DNA of 43,638 bases, taken from NCBI GenBank assembly GCA_013373125.1, contig JABXIK010000034.1, forward strand, positions 1-43,638. Direction: 5' to 3'. Of the stretch, positions 25,003 through 34,147 are shown one piece after another. Source of the stretch: Gammaproteobacteria bacterium (GTDB lineage: Bacteria > Pseudomonadota > Gammaproteobacteria > Pseudomonadales > Oceanobacteraceae). A program made the position numbers and the translations under genes. Position 1 is the stretch's first letter. Each line of letters starts with the position of its first letter. The notes beneath the pieces were generated by a model, which had not been told where the DNA came from, did not search any database, and saw nothing but the letters and a program-made list of their open reading frames with translations.

Positions 25003-25411
25003 TTAACTGGGATATTTTTCCACTTTTGGAACGGCTTCTAACTCATGATCCCAATTTGCTTTACTGCCCATAAAGATATGTGCATTGGGCTGAATATTAA
25101 CAGGTGTATTTAAACTACCAGCAGGTACCACTAACATTCCTCGCGCTTCATGGAACGTAGGAACAGCCGATCCGCATGCTGAGCAAAAACTTTTCGTATG
25201 TCGTGTAGGAGCTAAATTAAACGTGGTGACTTTATCCTTCCCACTCATCCATTTTAATTTTGCCTTCGATGAAAACAAATTAGCGCAATGAGCTGAGCCC
25301 GTATCTTTACGGCAATACTCACAATGACACAGAAAAAAATTGCTCAAAATCACCATCTACCTCAAAGATCACCTCACCACATAAGCAGCCACCTTGATGT
25401 TGTTGCTCCAT
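25003..25411 (-). pseudogene. GFA-family (glutathione-dependent formaldehyde-activating-like) gene with a -1-type frame break
   Basis: The upstream frame starts at ATG 25411 behind AAGGGGA and reads MEQQHQGGCLCGEVIFEVDG-DFEQFF, the usual zinc-binding GGCLCG start of the family, then hits a stop. The downstream frame continues FLCHCEYCRKDTGSA ... SFCSACGSA, which is the rest of the GFA domain. The two join perfectly if one T is removed from the seven-T tract (plus-strand A7 at 25333-25339). The locus is therefore one nucleotide out of frame. Causes could be a true mutation, slippage-based switching, or an error in a homopolymer. The joined product would be about 135 residues. It lies 16 bases behind the APC permease gene and is probably cotranscribed. 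Confidence 0.82.
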
Positions 25412-25427
25412 GCTCAATCCCCTTTGA

Positions 25428-26738
25428 TTAATTGGTTCGTGCTTTAGCGTACCAAGCGGCACCCAAAGTTAATAGCGCATACAACACAGCAATAAACACT
25501 AATTGCTGAGGTTGTTCTTGATATTCATACAACAAAATAAAGAAAGTCCCGCCTAAGAGCCCTAGCATTGCCAGTACAGTAATCATCGTAGATGATTCGG
25601 TTTGTTTGCGTATTTTAAAATTAGCGAAGGCCATCAACACGGATACTAATAAAAATGTCACACTGCCGAATTCTAAGATCACTTGTAAGCTACCCGCAAA
25701 CACCAATAAGCTCGCAAGAAAAGCCATAGCTAAAATCGAAAAGACCGGTATGTCGCGCAAACGTCTAGCCAAGACTAAAGGCAGATACCCTTGACTGGCC
25801 ACCACGGCCATTTGTCTTGATGCTCCAAATAATGTGCCACTAATGGCACTACTGGTTGCTAAAAGTGCACCTAAAATCACCAAATCCGTTCCCCAGTGTC
25901 CCAATACTTTATCCGCACCAGAAGCCAGTGCGAATTCCTGATTAGCAATAATGTCGGCAAACGGAATCGCCACGATGGCACCAATGGCAATAATCACATA
26001 AATTAAAATAGCCAATGCAATGGCAGCATAAATGGCTTTAGGAATATTTTTTTCAGGCTCTTCCATTTCATTCACGGCATTAATAACCAACTGAAAGCCT
26101 TCGTACGCCACAAACGTAATGGATGCCACAATCAAAATTGAAAACAGAGAAACGGAACTTGATTGCTCAAATAAAACGGGCAGTGAAGACTGACTGTGGT
26201 TAATCAACACAAATGAAATCACAATAAGAATAATCAGCTTGGTGTAAACCATGAGATCTTCTAATTTTCCCATCCCTTTGACGCTCCAAACATTGATCAC
26301 AGTAAATAGCCCGATTACGGCTACAGCCACTATCTTTCTTATCCACTCATGATCCGCAAAACTGAATCCACTTATGGCATAGGATGAGAAGGTATAGGCA
26401 TATAAAGCGATGGTGCTAATGTAACCAAATAACACCCACCAACCAATTAAAGAAGCGGCAAACGGTGATTGCGGAAATGTACGTTTAAAAAATGAATACG
26501 TGGCCCCTTCATCTTGGTAATACACTCCCAATTTAATATAAGAATACGCAGCCAACGCTGCAATGCCTCCCCCCAATAAAATCGCCACTGGCGTATATGG
26601 GCCAATCATAGCAACCGAAAGACCTAATATGGTAAAAATCCCACCGCCAACCATGCCTCCCAGCGCGATGGCGATCAATTCCATTACACCTAAATTTTTT
26701 CCACGTTGACGGTGAGGCGCATGGGATTTATCTGCCAT
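25428..26738 (-). CDS. APC-superfamily amino acid permease
   Basis: The 436-residue protein has about twelve hydrophobic segments. It opens with the APC consensus (GVMELIAIALGGMVGGGIFTILG), has the glycine-rich first-helix break, and a conserved AYEGFQLVINAVNEMEEPEKNIPKAI segment around helix 6-7. It would import an amino acid or related amine in symport or exchange. The substrate is not readable. AAGGAAG precedes the start. It is divergent from a second RidA-family gene, which suggests a shared link to amino acid breakdown, and leads into the frameshifted GFA gene. Confidence 0.88.
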   Translation of the reverse strand: MADKSHAPHRQRGKNLGVMELIAIALGGMVGGGIFTILGLSVAMIGPYTPVAILLGGGIAALAAYSYIKLGVYYQDEGATYSFFKRTFPQSPFAASLIGWWVLFGYISTIALYAYTFSSYAISGFSFADHEWIRKIVAVAVIGLFTVINVWSVKGMGKLEDLMVYTKLIILIVISFVLINHSQSSLPVLFEQSSSVSLFSILIVASITFVAYEGFQLVINAVNEMEEPEKNIPKAIYAAIALAILIYVIIAIGAIVAIPFADIIANQEFALASGADKVLGHWGTDLVILGALLATSSAISGTLFGASRQMAVVASQGYLPLVLARRLRDIPVFSILAMAFLASLLVFAGSLQVILEFGSVTFLLVSVLMAFANFKIRKQTESSTMITVLAMLGLLGGTFFILLYEYQEQPQQLVFIAVLYALLTLGAAWYAKARTN

Positions 26739-26868
26739 GTTGTCTTCCTTTTTTCAAACTAAATAAAACCATAGTAACACGCATAAAATAGGTCTTTTTA
26801 TATATTAAATTATGCGTTAAATGCCAATTTTCGCTATGATACACATCATCAATGACAGAGATTTCACC

Positions 26869-27216
26869 ATGGAAATTAAACGAATTAATCCGGTACCGCG
26901 TTGGTCCGATGCCACCATTTATAACGGTATTATCCACTTTGTTGAAGTCCCTGAAAGCGACACCAAGGCCGATATGACTGGACAGATGCAACAAGTATTG
27001 GAACAAGCTGAATTATCTTTACAAAGCGCAGGCAGTGATAAATCTCGCATTTTATCCGTAACAATTTATGTGACAAATTTTGCTGATCTGGATGCAATGA
27101 ATCGAGTATGGGAAGCTTGGCTACCTAATGACTGTGCACCCAGTCGCGCCTGTTTAAAAGTGGAACTGGTGGACCCGGATTACAAGGTCGAAATTGCCTT
27201 TGTGGCCGCCCAATAA
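26869..27216 (+). CDS. RidA-family protein (second copy, divergent subfamily)
   Basis: I use the ATG at 26869 (MEIKRINPVPRWSD). The 115-residue protein has the RidA fold with the substrate Arg in APSRACLKVEL and the C-terminal VEIAFVAAQ, but it lacks the SGQ-x-P-x-x-P segment of the first copy. It belongs to the Rid group that includes less studied subfamilies, some of which lack deaminase activity on aminoacrylate. It is divergent from the APC permease. Its partner metabolite is unknown. Confidence 0.86.
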   Translation: MEIKRINPVPRWSDATIYNGIIHFVEVPESDTKADMTGQMQQVLEQAELSLQSAGSDKSRILSVTIYVTNFADLDAMNRVWEAWLPNDCAPSRACLKVELVDPDYKVEIAFVAAQ

Positions 27217-27243
27217 AAAAGCAGCCTTTTGGCTGCTTTTTTT
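27215..27243. terminator. Bidirectional terminator
   Basis: GCAGCC (27221-27226), TTTT loop and GGCTGC (27231-27236) are flanked by A6 and T7, between the convergent RidA and SRPBCC genes. Confidence 0.92.
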
Positions 27244-27252
27244 ATTTCTCAA

Positions 27253-27702
27253 TCATTCACTAGGTGGTGCCGTTTCAACGAGTTTCGCCATCAAGATTAA
27301 TGACTCTTGCCAACCGAGATAACACATTTCAGCAGGAATCACCTCTGGCACACCTGTTTGTATGATGCGCAATTCTGTTCCACACATCACTTCTTTTAAT
27401 TCAATTTTCACCTTAATGCTGCCAGGCAAATGAGGGTCGTCAAATTGATCTGAGTATTCTAAATACTCGTTTACGACAATCTTATGATAAGTGCCACCAA
27501 AGCTGTGTTTTTGACCATTAGCAAAGTTGATAAACGACATTTTGTATTCGCCGCCTGGCTTGACATCAAGATTATGAACTTGTGCGGTAAAACCGTTGGG
27601 GGCCATCCATTTAACCAATGCATCAGCATTCGTTAACGCGCGATAAACTCGCTCGGGAGGGGCTTTTAAAACTCGATGTAGCTCAATGGTATGTCCTGAC
27701 AT
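27253..27702 (-). CDS. SRPBCC/AHSA1-family protein
   Basis: The 149-residue protein shows the START/Bet v1-like plan of Activator-of-Hsp90-type bacterial proteins. LKAPPERVYRALTNADALVKWMAP is the classic opening, VKPGGEYKMSF and FGGTYHKIVVNEYLEYSDQF lie in the middle, and GWQESLILMAKLVE forms the C-terminal helix. These proteins have a hydrophobic pocket for small ligands. No function can be deduced from neighbours. AAGGAGTG precedes the ATG. Confidence 0.86.
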   Translation of the reverse strand: MSGHTIELHRVLKAPPERVYRALTNADALVKWMAPNGFTAQVHNLDVKPGGEYKMSFINFANGQKHSFGGTYHKIVVNEYLEYSDQFDDPHLPGSIKVKIELKEVMCGTELRIIQTGVPEVIPAEMCYLGWQESLILMAKLVETAPPSE

Positions 27703-27780
27703 AACTCACTCCTTCAAAGGAAGACTTGAGTCTAGTCAGGAACTGAGGGTTTGATCAAGCCAAACCCATATTTTGCAAAT

Positions 27781-28317
27781 TTATGCGGACTTTTTACCCA
27801 GCATGCGAGACAGCATGCCGTCTTTCAATTTGAATTCGTGCTTTAGGGCACCGGCTATATGTAGCAATAACGCTAAAATAATTAAACTGGCGCCAATTTC
27901 GTGCAATTCATGGCCCAAGCCACCCATCCATTTAATTTCTTCACCTTTAGCAATCAATTCGCTGCCAAAAAATGTCACGCCATGACCGCCACCAATTGAC
28001 ATCATCAAACCTGAAACCGGCATTAATACTGTAGCGAGTAATAGGAATAAATGAATGCCCTTGGCCATGGTATCTTGCCAAGTTTGCTGTACGTTTAAAG
28101 CAGGTAAACTGCCTTCACGGATACGCCACACCACACGAATCAAAGCCACAAACAGAAAGGCTAAGCCTAAGGATTTATGGATACCCATGATTTCAAATTT
28201 ATCTGGCCCTTTCGGTAACTCATCCATATATAGACCAAGACCTAAAACAACCAGCAAGAAAATACCGGTCAACCAATGTAATAAAATGGTGGTTTTAGAA
28301 AGGGGCTGCAAGCTCAT
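27781..28317 (-). CDS. Cytochrome b561 family protein
   Basis: The 178-residue membrane protein has four hydrophobic segments (about residues 9-29, 44-63, 88-107 and 140-160). It carries the b-heme histidines of bacterial CybB-type proteins: HWLTG in helix 1, IHKSLG before helix 2, GIHLFLL in helix 3 and LHIAGALKHEF in helix 4. These act as quinol or superoxide oxidoreductases in the inner membrane. It is a probable single-gene unit, 101 bases downstream of the second glutamine amidotransferase gene on the same strand. Confidence 0.9.
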   Translation of the reverse strand: MSLQPLSKTTILLHWLTGIFLLVVLGLGLYMDELPKGPDKFEIMGIHKSLGLAFLFVALIRVVWRIREGSLPALNVQQTWQDTMAKGIHLFLLLATVLMPVSGLMMSIGGGHGVTFFGSELIAKGEEIKWMGGLGHELHEIGASLIILALLLHIAGALKHEFKLKDGMLSRMLGKKSA

Positions 28318-28418
28318 AAGTGTACTCTCATCATTATTGTTTCTGAATTGTGCCCAAATTCATTTAGAAATTCGACGCTTCATCCAGTAAAGATGTGTAA
28401 AAACTCACCGTCTTTGAC

Positions 28419-29129
28419 TTAAGGCAGTTTTTTTAATACACGAGCCATCCATTTTGCCACCGCTAGATCGTCCATAGTTTTAGGGTTGTCATTCATGTCA
28501 TCCAATGCTATTTGAGATGGCTCCAGCGCAATTGCATTGCCCTTGTGTAATTCCAACAAGTCTTTCTCATATTCATTGGTAAACTCTGGATGCGCTTGAA
28601 TAGTGAGTATGGAATCACCGTACATGAGAATCGCATTTTCACAAAAATCTGAACGTCCAACACAGCGCGCATTCACAGGCTTATGGATAACTTGATCCTG
28701 ATGCACAGCGTTTAAGCGGATTTCTTTTAATCCACATAACTCCAAATCATTTAATTGATAAGTGTATGGGCCAACCCCCCAACCCCCTTGGTACTTTTCT
28801 ACCTTGCCTGCAAATGCTGCTGCAATAATTTGATGGCCAAAGCAAATTCCCACCATAGGAATGCCTTGCTCATGACTATGAACAATCCATTTTTTTAATT
28901 TGCCCATCCATGGTGTATCGTCATAGACACCACTGGCAGAACCTGTGATCAACCAAGCGTCACACTCATTCACACTACTTGGCCACTGCTCTTCACACAC
29001 ATCATAGCTTGCATATTCAAAATGCTCTCCCGCTTTTTTAAACAGTTGCTGGAACATGTGCGAGTAATTTACATATTCATCAAAATGAGGCTCATCGATA
29101 TGTCCCGTGACTAAAATTCCTAGCTTCAT
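28419..29129 (-). CDS. Class I glutamine amidotransferase-like hydrolase (copy 2)
   Basis: The 236-residue protein has the GATase-1 triad: nucleophile Cys96 in GICFGHQ, then His in QAHPEFTNEYE with the following Glu. The KYQGGWGVGPYTY segment is shared with its upstream neighbour, and the two copies align over their whole length with the same Cys position, so they are tandem paralogues. In polyamine operons such stand-alone amidotransferases are candidates for gamma-glutamyl-GABA hydrolysis (the PuuD step) although PuuD itself belongs to peptidase family C26. AAGGGGTGA precedes the start. A terminator separates it from copy 1. Confidence 0.85.
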   Translation of the reverse strand: MKLGILVTGHIDEPHFDEYVNYSHMFQQLFKKAGEHFEYASYDVCEEQWPSSVNECDAWLITGSASGVYDDTPWMGKLKKWIVHSHEQGIPMVGICFGHQIIAAAFAGKVEKYQGGWGVGPYTYQLNDLELCGLKEIRLNAVHQDQVIHKPVNARCVGRSDFCENAILMYGDSILTIQAHPEFTNEYEKDLLELHKGNAIALEPSQIALDDMNDNPKTMDDLAVAKWMARVLKKLP

Positions 29130-29170
29130 GGTTCACCCCTTTTCAATTTATTTATCATTCTTTAGATACA

Positions 29171-29206
29171 AAAAAAGCCGAAGCAGATACCTGCATCGGC
29201 TTTTTA
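29171..29206 (-). terminator. Terminator after amidotransferase copy 1
   Basis: AGCCGAAGCAG (29176-29186), ATAC loop and CTGCATCGGCT (29191-29201), with one mismatch, is followed by a U-run when read on the minus strand. It ends the pot-amidotransferase operon, so copy 2 is a separate or readthrough unit. Confidence 0.82.
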
Positions 29207-29241
29207 TCATTTCGGTGATGACTCACCTTGAGCATTGTGAG

Positions 29242-29961
29242 TTATACACGGGCCTTAATAAAGTCAGCCATCCAGTGCGCAACTTTAATGGATTCTGTTT
29301 CAGCACCCGGTGCACGAAGGGTCTCCAAACCGGCTTCTGCGGTTTCCGTTGGAACCACAGGACCTTTACGCGCTTCAACCAGTGCATCTTCATATTCCAC
29401 TGTAAATTCAGGATGCGCTTGGAAGGTTAGAATTTGATTGTCATAAACTAAACCGGCATATTCACAAAAATCTGATTTAGCAAATACTTCAGCATTAGCT
29501 GGTTTTTCAATCACCTGGTCTTGATGCATAGCATTGATAGTAAAGTCTTTTGAACCATCTTTGATAAAATCAGACTCACCTACCAAATCATAAGCATGTA
29601 AACCCACACCCCAGCCACCTTGATATTTATCCACTTTACCACCAAAGGCTTCAGCAATGATTTGGTGACCAAAGCAAATTCCTACCATAGGTTTTTTACT
29701 GGCGTGAATATCCAAGATCAAGGTTTTCAGTTTCTGCATCCATGGCAGATTTTGATAAACATTGAATTTAGAGCCCGTGATAATCCAAGCATCCGCAACG
29801 TTTTCTGATTCCGGAAACACATCTTCACGAACATCATAAACGTCATATTCAAAATCATATCCGCTTTTATCAAAAAGCTTCATGAACATCTCAGAATACG
29901 AGCCGAATTGTTTTAACAATTCGTCTGGCGTAATACCTGTGGCTAAAATACCGATTTTCAT
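29242..29961 (-). CDS. Class I glutamine amidotransferase-like hydrolase (copy 1)
   Basis: The 239-residue protein carries Cys96 in GICFGHQIIAEAFGG and His-Glu in TFQAHPEFTVEYE, and the KYQGGWGVGLHAYD segment. It lies 55 bases behind potI on the same strand, so it belongs to the polyamine transport operon. The likely job is hydrolysis of a gamma-glutamylated intermediate, releasing glutamate, complementing the PuuA-like ligase at 34.5 kb. That is inference from context; the family also includes GMP-synthase-like amidotransferases acting on unknown amides. Confidence 0.86.
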   Translation of the reverse strand: MKIGILATGITPDELLKQFGSYSEMFMKLFDKSGYDFEYDVYDVREDVFPESENVADAWIITGSKFNVYQNLPWMQKLKTLILDIHASKKPMVGICFGHQIIAEAFGGKVDKYQGGWGVGLHAYDLVGESDFIKDGSKDFTINAMHQDQVIEKPANAEVFAKSDFCEYAGLVYDNQILTFQAHPEFTVEYEDALVEARKGPVVPTETAEAGLETLRAPGAETESIKVAHWMADFIKARV

Positions 29962-29981
29962 TTTCTAACCTATTTCATTTC

Positions 29982-29999
29982 GGTGCCGTTACCGGCACC
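29982..29999 (-). other. Hairpin between potI and amidotransferase gene
   Basis: GGTGCCG (29982-29988), TTAC loop, CGGCACC (29993-29999). There is no U-run on the minus strand, so it is probably an mRNA stability or processing element within the operon. Confidence 0.45.
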
Positions 30000-30016
30000 T
30001 TGTTTGTACTTACAGC

Positions 30017-30835
30017 TTATTCTTGGGCCGCCGCAAGCATTTTGTTTTGTTTACGCATGTACAACATGGCGAAGACTACACCGATAGCAACGATGGCAAT
30101 CATCAAAGTTGCTAATGCGTTTACTTCTGGCGTCACCCCTAAACGAACTTTAGAGAAGATCACCATAGGTAAGGTGCTATCACCTGGGCCAGATACAAAG
30201 CTGGCGATTACCAAGTCATCTAATGAAAGAGTAAATGACAACAACCAACCGGCGATGATCGCAGGCGAAATCAATGGCAAAGTTACCAAGAAGAACAACG
30301 TGGAAGGTTTCGCACCTAAATCCATCGCCGCTTCTTCTAAAGTATCATCCAATACCACTAAACGTGATTGAACGATTACCGCAACGTACGCTAAACAGAA
30401 TGTGGTGTGCGCGATAATAACCGTTAACTCACCACGACCCGCTGGCCAACCAAACGCGCTTTCCAATGCCACGAACAATAGTAATAAGGACAAACCAGTA
30501 ATCACTTCTGGCATCACAAGTGGAGCACTCACCCAACCGGAAAACAGTAATTTACCGCGGAAGCGTCCCATGCGAGACAGAGCAAAACCCGCCATGGTTC
30601 CCAGCACCACCGCTAAGGTGGCACTGATAAAGGCAATTTTTAAACTTAAAAATGCCGCATCCATAATCTGATCATTTTTAAACAGCTCGCCATACCATTT
30701 GATGGACCAACCGCCCCAAACCGTTACCAGTTTGGATTCGTTAAAGCTGTAAACAATCAGCGAGATAATCGGTGCATACAGGAAAATGAATCCCAACGAA
30801 GCCGATGTATTTAGAAATATTGAACGTCTTTTCAT
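30017..30835 (-). CDS. potI: Putrescine/spermidine ABC transporter permease
   Basis: The 272-residue protein is a binding-protein-dependent permease with about six membrane segments. The EAA loop is EEAAMDLGAKPSTLFFLVTLPLISPAIIAG, and the N-terminal FLYAPIISLIVYSFNESK is typical of PotI/PotC. With PotH it forms the membrane channel of the polyamine importer. Its ATG overlaps the potH stop by one base (TAATG), indicating translational coupling. Confidence 0.92.
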   Translation of the reverse strand: MKRRSIFLNTSASLGFIFLYAPIISLIVYSFNESKLVTVWGGWSIKWYGELFKNDQIMDAAFLSLKIAFISATLAVVLGTMAGFALSRMGRFRGKLLFSGWVSAPLVMPEVITGLSLLLLFVALESAFGWPAGRGELTVIIAHTTFCLAYVAVIVQSRLVVLDDTLEEAAMDLGAKPSTLFFLVTLPLISPAIIAGWLLSFTLSLDDLVIASFVSGPGDSTLPMVIFSKVRLGVTPEVNALATLMIAIVAIGVVFAMLYMRKQNKMLAAAQE

Positions 30836-31803
30836 TACAAGGCCTCGTCTTTACCGGACTTGTTACGTACCAACATGATTGGTAGCACCAAGAATACAAG
30901 CATTACTGTGGCCACTGCTGATGCCATCGGCCAGTCACGGTTCAAGGAGAATTCATCCCACAATACTCGACCAATCATCAAGGTATCCGAACCACCTAAC
31001 AATGCCGGGATAACGTACTCACCTACCGCTGGAATAAATACCAACATACAACCGGCGATAATGCCTGGCATCGCTAATGGAATGGTTACCATGAAGAAAC
31101 TTTGGATCGGACGTGCACCCAAATCTTCAGCCGCTTCAAGCAAAGAGATATCCATTTTTTCTAATGCCGAATACAAAGGCAGAATCATAAATGGCAAGTA
31201 GGTGTAAACAATACCGATATAAACCGCAAAATCAGTTTGTAGCATAGTCAATGGCTCATTAATAATTCCCAAGCTCATGAGCACTTCATTCACTAAGCCT
31301 TGCTTCTTCAACAAACCAACCCATGCATACACACGCAATAGGAACGATGTCCAGAAAGGCAGAATCACCAATGCTAATAAAATACCACGGTATTTTTGAT
31401 CGCTACGAGCAATCAAATACGCAATTGGGAACGCCACAATTAACGTAAAAATAGTGGAGAAGAAGGCGATTTTAATCGAGCTTAAATACGCATCTAAATA
31501 AAAGCTGTCTTCCCATAGGTAAATATAGTTACCTAGATTCAACTTGATATTGAGATAGGCCTCTTCAAGATTGAAATCTAACAGGTCGGAATACGGAGGA
31601 ACGGCAATCGCAGACTCCGATAATGAAATCTTAAACACCACCAAGAACGGGATGAAAAAGAAAATCGCCAACCACAGGTAAGGTACGGAGATCACACTAA
31701 AGCGACCCCAGTTAAAGTTTTTTGCAAACTTTAAAAACATTCCAATGCGGGCTGTCCAGTTCGAAAATCCAGAAAGCCACACGTTTCCAGATAATGAACT
31801 CAT
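30835..31803 (-). CDS. potH: Putrescine/spermidine ABC transporter permease
   Basis: I place the start at ATG 31803 (MSSLSGNVW), which overlaps the potG stop as ATGA; the longer frame runs inside potG. The 322-residue permease has an N-terminal cytoplasmic extension of about 35 residues, six membrane segments and the EAA loop (LEAAEDLGARPIQSFFMVTIPLAMPGI). The VPYLWLAIFFFIPFLVVFKIS first helix matches PotH/PotB. It pairs with PotI. Confidence 0.92.
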   Translation of the reverse strand: MSSLSGNVWLSGFSNWTARIGMFLKFAKNFNWGRFSVISVPYLWLAIFFFIPFLVVFKISLSESAIAVPPYSDLLDFNLEEAYLNIKLNLGNYIYLWEDSFYLDAYLSSIKIAFFSTIFTLIVAFPIAYLIARSDQKYRGILLALVILPFWTSFLLRVYAWVGLLKKQGLVNEVLMSLGIINEPLTMLQTDFAVYIGIVYTYLPFMILPLYSALEKMDISLLEAAEDLGARPIQSFFMVTIPLAMPGIIAGCMLVFIPAVGEYVIPALLGGSDTLMIGRVLWDEFSLNRDWPMASAVATVMLVFLVLPIMLVRNKSGKDEAL

Positions 31804-32972
31804 GCTGTTAACACCACGCTGCTGTCGACATCCCAAGATAGGAACACTTGCTCATTCCAAGTGAAGCGTTCACCCATATCACGGGCAAAATTAGGCTGAG
31901 TCACGCGGATCTCTTTACCCGACTGCAAACGAATACGGAATACAGATAAGCTGCCCATGTAGGCGATTTCAACGATCTCACCTTTCATGCAGTTTTCGTC
32001 TTGCGTTGGCTTGATGCGGGTCATTTTGATTTTTTCTGGACGCAAGGCAACGTGTACACGTTGTTGCGGCGCACAACTAATGCCATGTGCTACGAACAAA
32101 GTACAACCTGCTTCTTTAGAGTCGATGCGCACGCTGTCTACGTTATCTTCGGTTACGAAGCCTTCTAACATATTTACTGAGCCAATGAATTCCGCAACAA
32201 AACGAGAATTTGGATATTCATAAACATCATGAGGCTCATCAGTTTGAACAATCAAACCTTGGTTCATAACACCGATACGAGTGGCGAGTGTCATGGCTTC
32301 TTCTTGGTCGTGTGTTACCACAACAAAGGTCACACCCAAATCTTCTTGGATGTTCATAATTTCGAATTGCGTTTCTTCACGCAGTTTTTTATCCAATGCG
32401 CCTAACGGCTCATCCAATAAAAGTAATTTAGGACGTTTTACTAACGAACGAGCAAGTGCAACACGTTGACGCTGACCACCTGATAGTTGATGCGGTTTAC
32501 GTTTACCTAGGTGACCGAGTTGCACCATGTCTAGCATTTCAGCAACTCGCTTCTTCACATCATGCTTGTTCGCACCTTGACGACGCAAACCAAATGCAAC
32601 GTTATCGGCAACCGATAAATGCGGGAATAATGCGTAAGACTGGAACATCATGTTAACTGGGCGATTCCAAGGCTGAATACCTTGCATGTCCACACCATCA
32701 ATGATGATTCGACCACTGGTTGGATTTTCAAAGCCGGCAAGCATACGTAGTAAGGTACTTTTACCTGAACCCGATCCACCCAATAAGCAGAACAATTCCT
32801 TTTTATAAATGTTCAATGAAACATTATCGACTGCTGTAAAGTCATCGAACTTTTTTGTGATGTTTTCGATGCGTACAAATGGGGTCGCATCCGGTTGTTT
32901 CCATAGAGGGAGTTCAGTATTCACAGGATTCGCCACACCGGTTATTGTTGATTTTAATTCAGGAGCACTCAT
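31800..32972 (-). CDS. potG: Polyamine ABC transporter ATP-binding protein
   Basis: The 390-residue ATPase shows Walker A GGSGSGKST, Q-loop in MMFQSYALFPH, signature LSGGQRQRVALARSL, Walker B LLLLDEPLGALD, the switch His in VTHDQEEAMT, and a C-terminal TOBE/regulatory region (about 290-390) as in PotA/PotG. It energises PotHI. It follows potF after an 80-base gap holding a hairpin. Confidence 0.93.
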   Translation of the reverse strand: MSAPELKSTITGVANPVNTELPLWKQPDATPFVRIENITKKFDDFTAVDNVSLNIYKKELFCLLGGSGSGKSTLLRMLAGFENPTSGRIIIDGVDMQGIQPWNRPVNMMFQSYALFPHLSVADNVAFGLRRQGANKHDVKKRVAEMLDMVQLGHLGKRKPHQLSGGQRQRVALARSLVKRPKLLLLDEPLGALDKKLREETQFEIMNIQEDLGVTFVVVTHDQEEAMTLATRIGVMNQGLIVQTDEPHDVYEYPNSRFVAEFIGSVNMLEGFVTEDNVDSVRIDSKEAGCTLFVAHGISCAPQQRVHVALRPEKIKMTRIKPTQDENCMKGEIVEIAYMGSLSVFRIRLQSGKEIRVTQPNFARDMGERFTWNEQVFLSWDVDSSVVLTA

Positions 32973-33023
32973 GGTTCACCGCCAATCTCTCGCTTACAGC
33001 CAAAGGCTAAATTTCAAATAGAG

Positions 33024-33044
33024 TTGCCTGCAAAAAGCAGGCAA
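33024..33044 (-). other. Hairpin between potF and potG
   Basis: TTGCCTGC (33024-33031), five-base loop and GCAGGCAA (33037-33044) form a perfect 8-bp stem just behind the potF stop. On the minus strand the loop, not the flank, holds the U-run, so it resembles the mRNA-stabilising hairpins that raise binding-protein levels over the membrane components. Confidence 0.55.
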
Positions 33045-33052
33045 ATCATGAA

Positions 33053-34147
33053 TTAACGTCCAGTTTTAATACCGGTCCAAGCCCTAGATAGCAGGCGATC
33101 AAACTTAGAAGAATGTGCTAACTGTGGGAACAGCTTAGCTTTTACTTCATCTGTTGGATAGATACCTGGGTTATCTAATACCTCTTTCTCAATGAAAGGC
33201 TTGGCCGCAGTATTTGCTACGGCGTAATACACGTAATTTGAAATACCAGCAGCTACTTCACCACGAAGTACAAAGTCGATAAATTTGTACGCATTTTCCT
33301 TATTCGGTGCATCGGCAGGAATGGCCATTAGGTCAAACCATACTTGAGTACCTTCTTTAGGAATTGAATACTCCACCACAATACCTTGACCAGCTTCAGA
33401 CGCACGATCTTGAGACTGTAAGATATCTCCATTATAGCCTAGGGCTAGGCACACATCCCCGTTCGCAAGATCGCCAATGTACTGGCTAGAGTGGAAGTAT
33501 TTGTAGTTGCCACGGTTTGCTTTCAAAAGCTCAGTGGCTTTTTTCAAATCCGCTTTATTTTCTGAATTAGGATCAAGACCTAGATAGTTCATAGCCACAG
33601 ACATAACATCCGCTGGCGCATCTAGAACGGCAATACCACAATCTTTCAGTTTGGCACTGATTTCAGGTTTAAAGATAAGGTCCAAAGTGTTCAAAGGCAT
33701 ATCTTTACCAAGACGCTTTTGTAACATATCTAGGTTGTAACCTAGACCAACCGTACCCCATGCATAAGGTACATTGTGAACATTATCTTTGTCACTACGA
33801 GCAATTTTCTTCGCAAGTTCAGCGTCAACGTTCTTGTAGTTGCTTAGTTTGCTTTTATCGATAGGGGCATAAATACCGGCTTGCAATTGACGCTCAAGGA
33901 AAGCACCAGTTGGAACAACAATGTCGTAACCACTGTTACCAGCCATAAGCTTGGCTTCTAGCATTTCGTTTGAATCGTAAACGTCATAGTTCACTTTAAT
34001 GCCAGTTTCTTTCTCAAACTTTGTCACATCCGCTGGATCAATATAATCAGACCAGTTGTACATGTTTAAGACTTGTTCACCTGCTTGCGCAGTTGAGCCT
34101 AATGCGAATGCCAAAGCGGTAGCCATACCAAGCTTTAACGGATTCAT
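33053..34147 (-). CDS. potF: Periplasmic putrescine/spermidine-binding protein
   Basis: The start is ATG 34147, preceded by GGAGATAA; the product then opens with a signal peptide (MNPLKLGMATALAFALGSTA, cleavage after AQA). The mature part of about 342 residues begins GEQVLNMYNWSDYIDP, which is the PotF/SpuD opening with the ligand-contacting W and S-D. YAWGTVGLGYN and the later YNGDILQ segment also fit. It delivers the polyamine to PotGHI. Preference between putrescine and spermidine cannot be set by eye. It is the first gene of the operon. Confidence 0.93.
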   Translation of the reverse strand: MNPLKLGMATALAFALGSTAQAGEQVLNMYNWSDYIDPADVTKFEKETGIKVNYDVYDSNEMLEAKLMAGNSGYDIVVPTGAFLERQLQAGIYAPIDKSKLSNYKNVDAELAKKIARSDKDNVHNVPYAWGTVGLGYNLDMLQKRLGKDMPLNTLDLIFKPEISAKLKDCGIAVLDAPADVMSVAMNYLGLDPNSENKADLKKATELLKANRGNYKYFHSSQYIGDLANGDVCLALGYNGDILQSQDRASEAGQGIVVEYSIPKEGTQVWFDLMAIPADAPNKENAYKFIDFVLRGEVAAGISNYVYYAVANTAAKPFIEKEVLDNPGIYPTDEVKAKLFPQLAHSSKFDRLLSRAWTGIKTGR

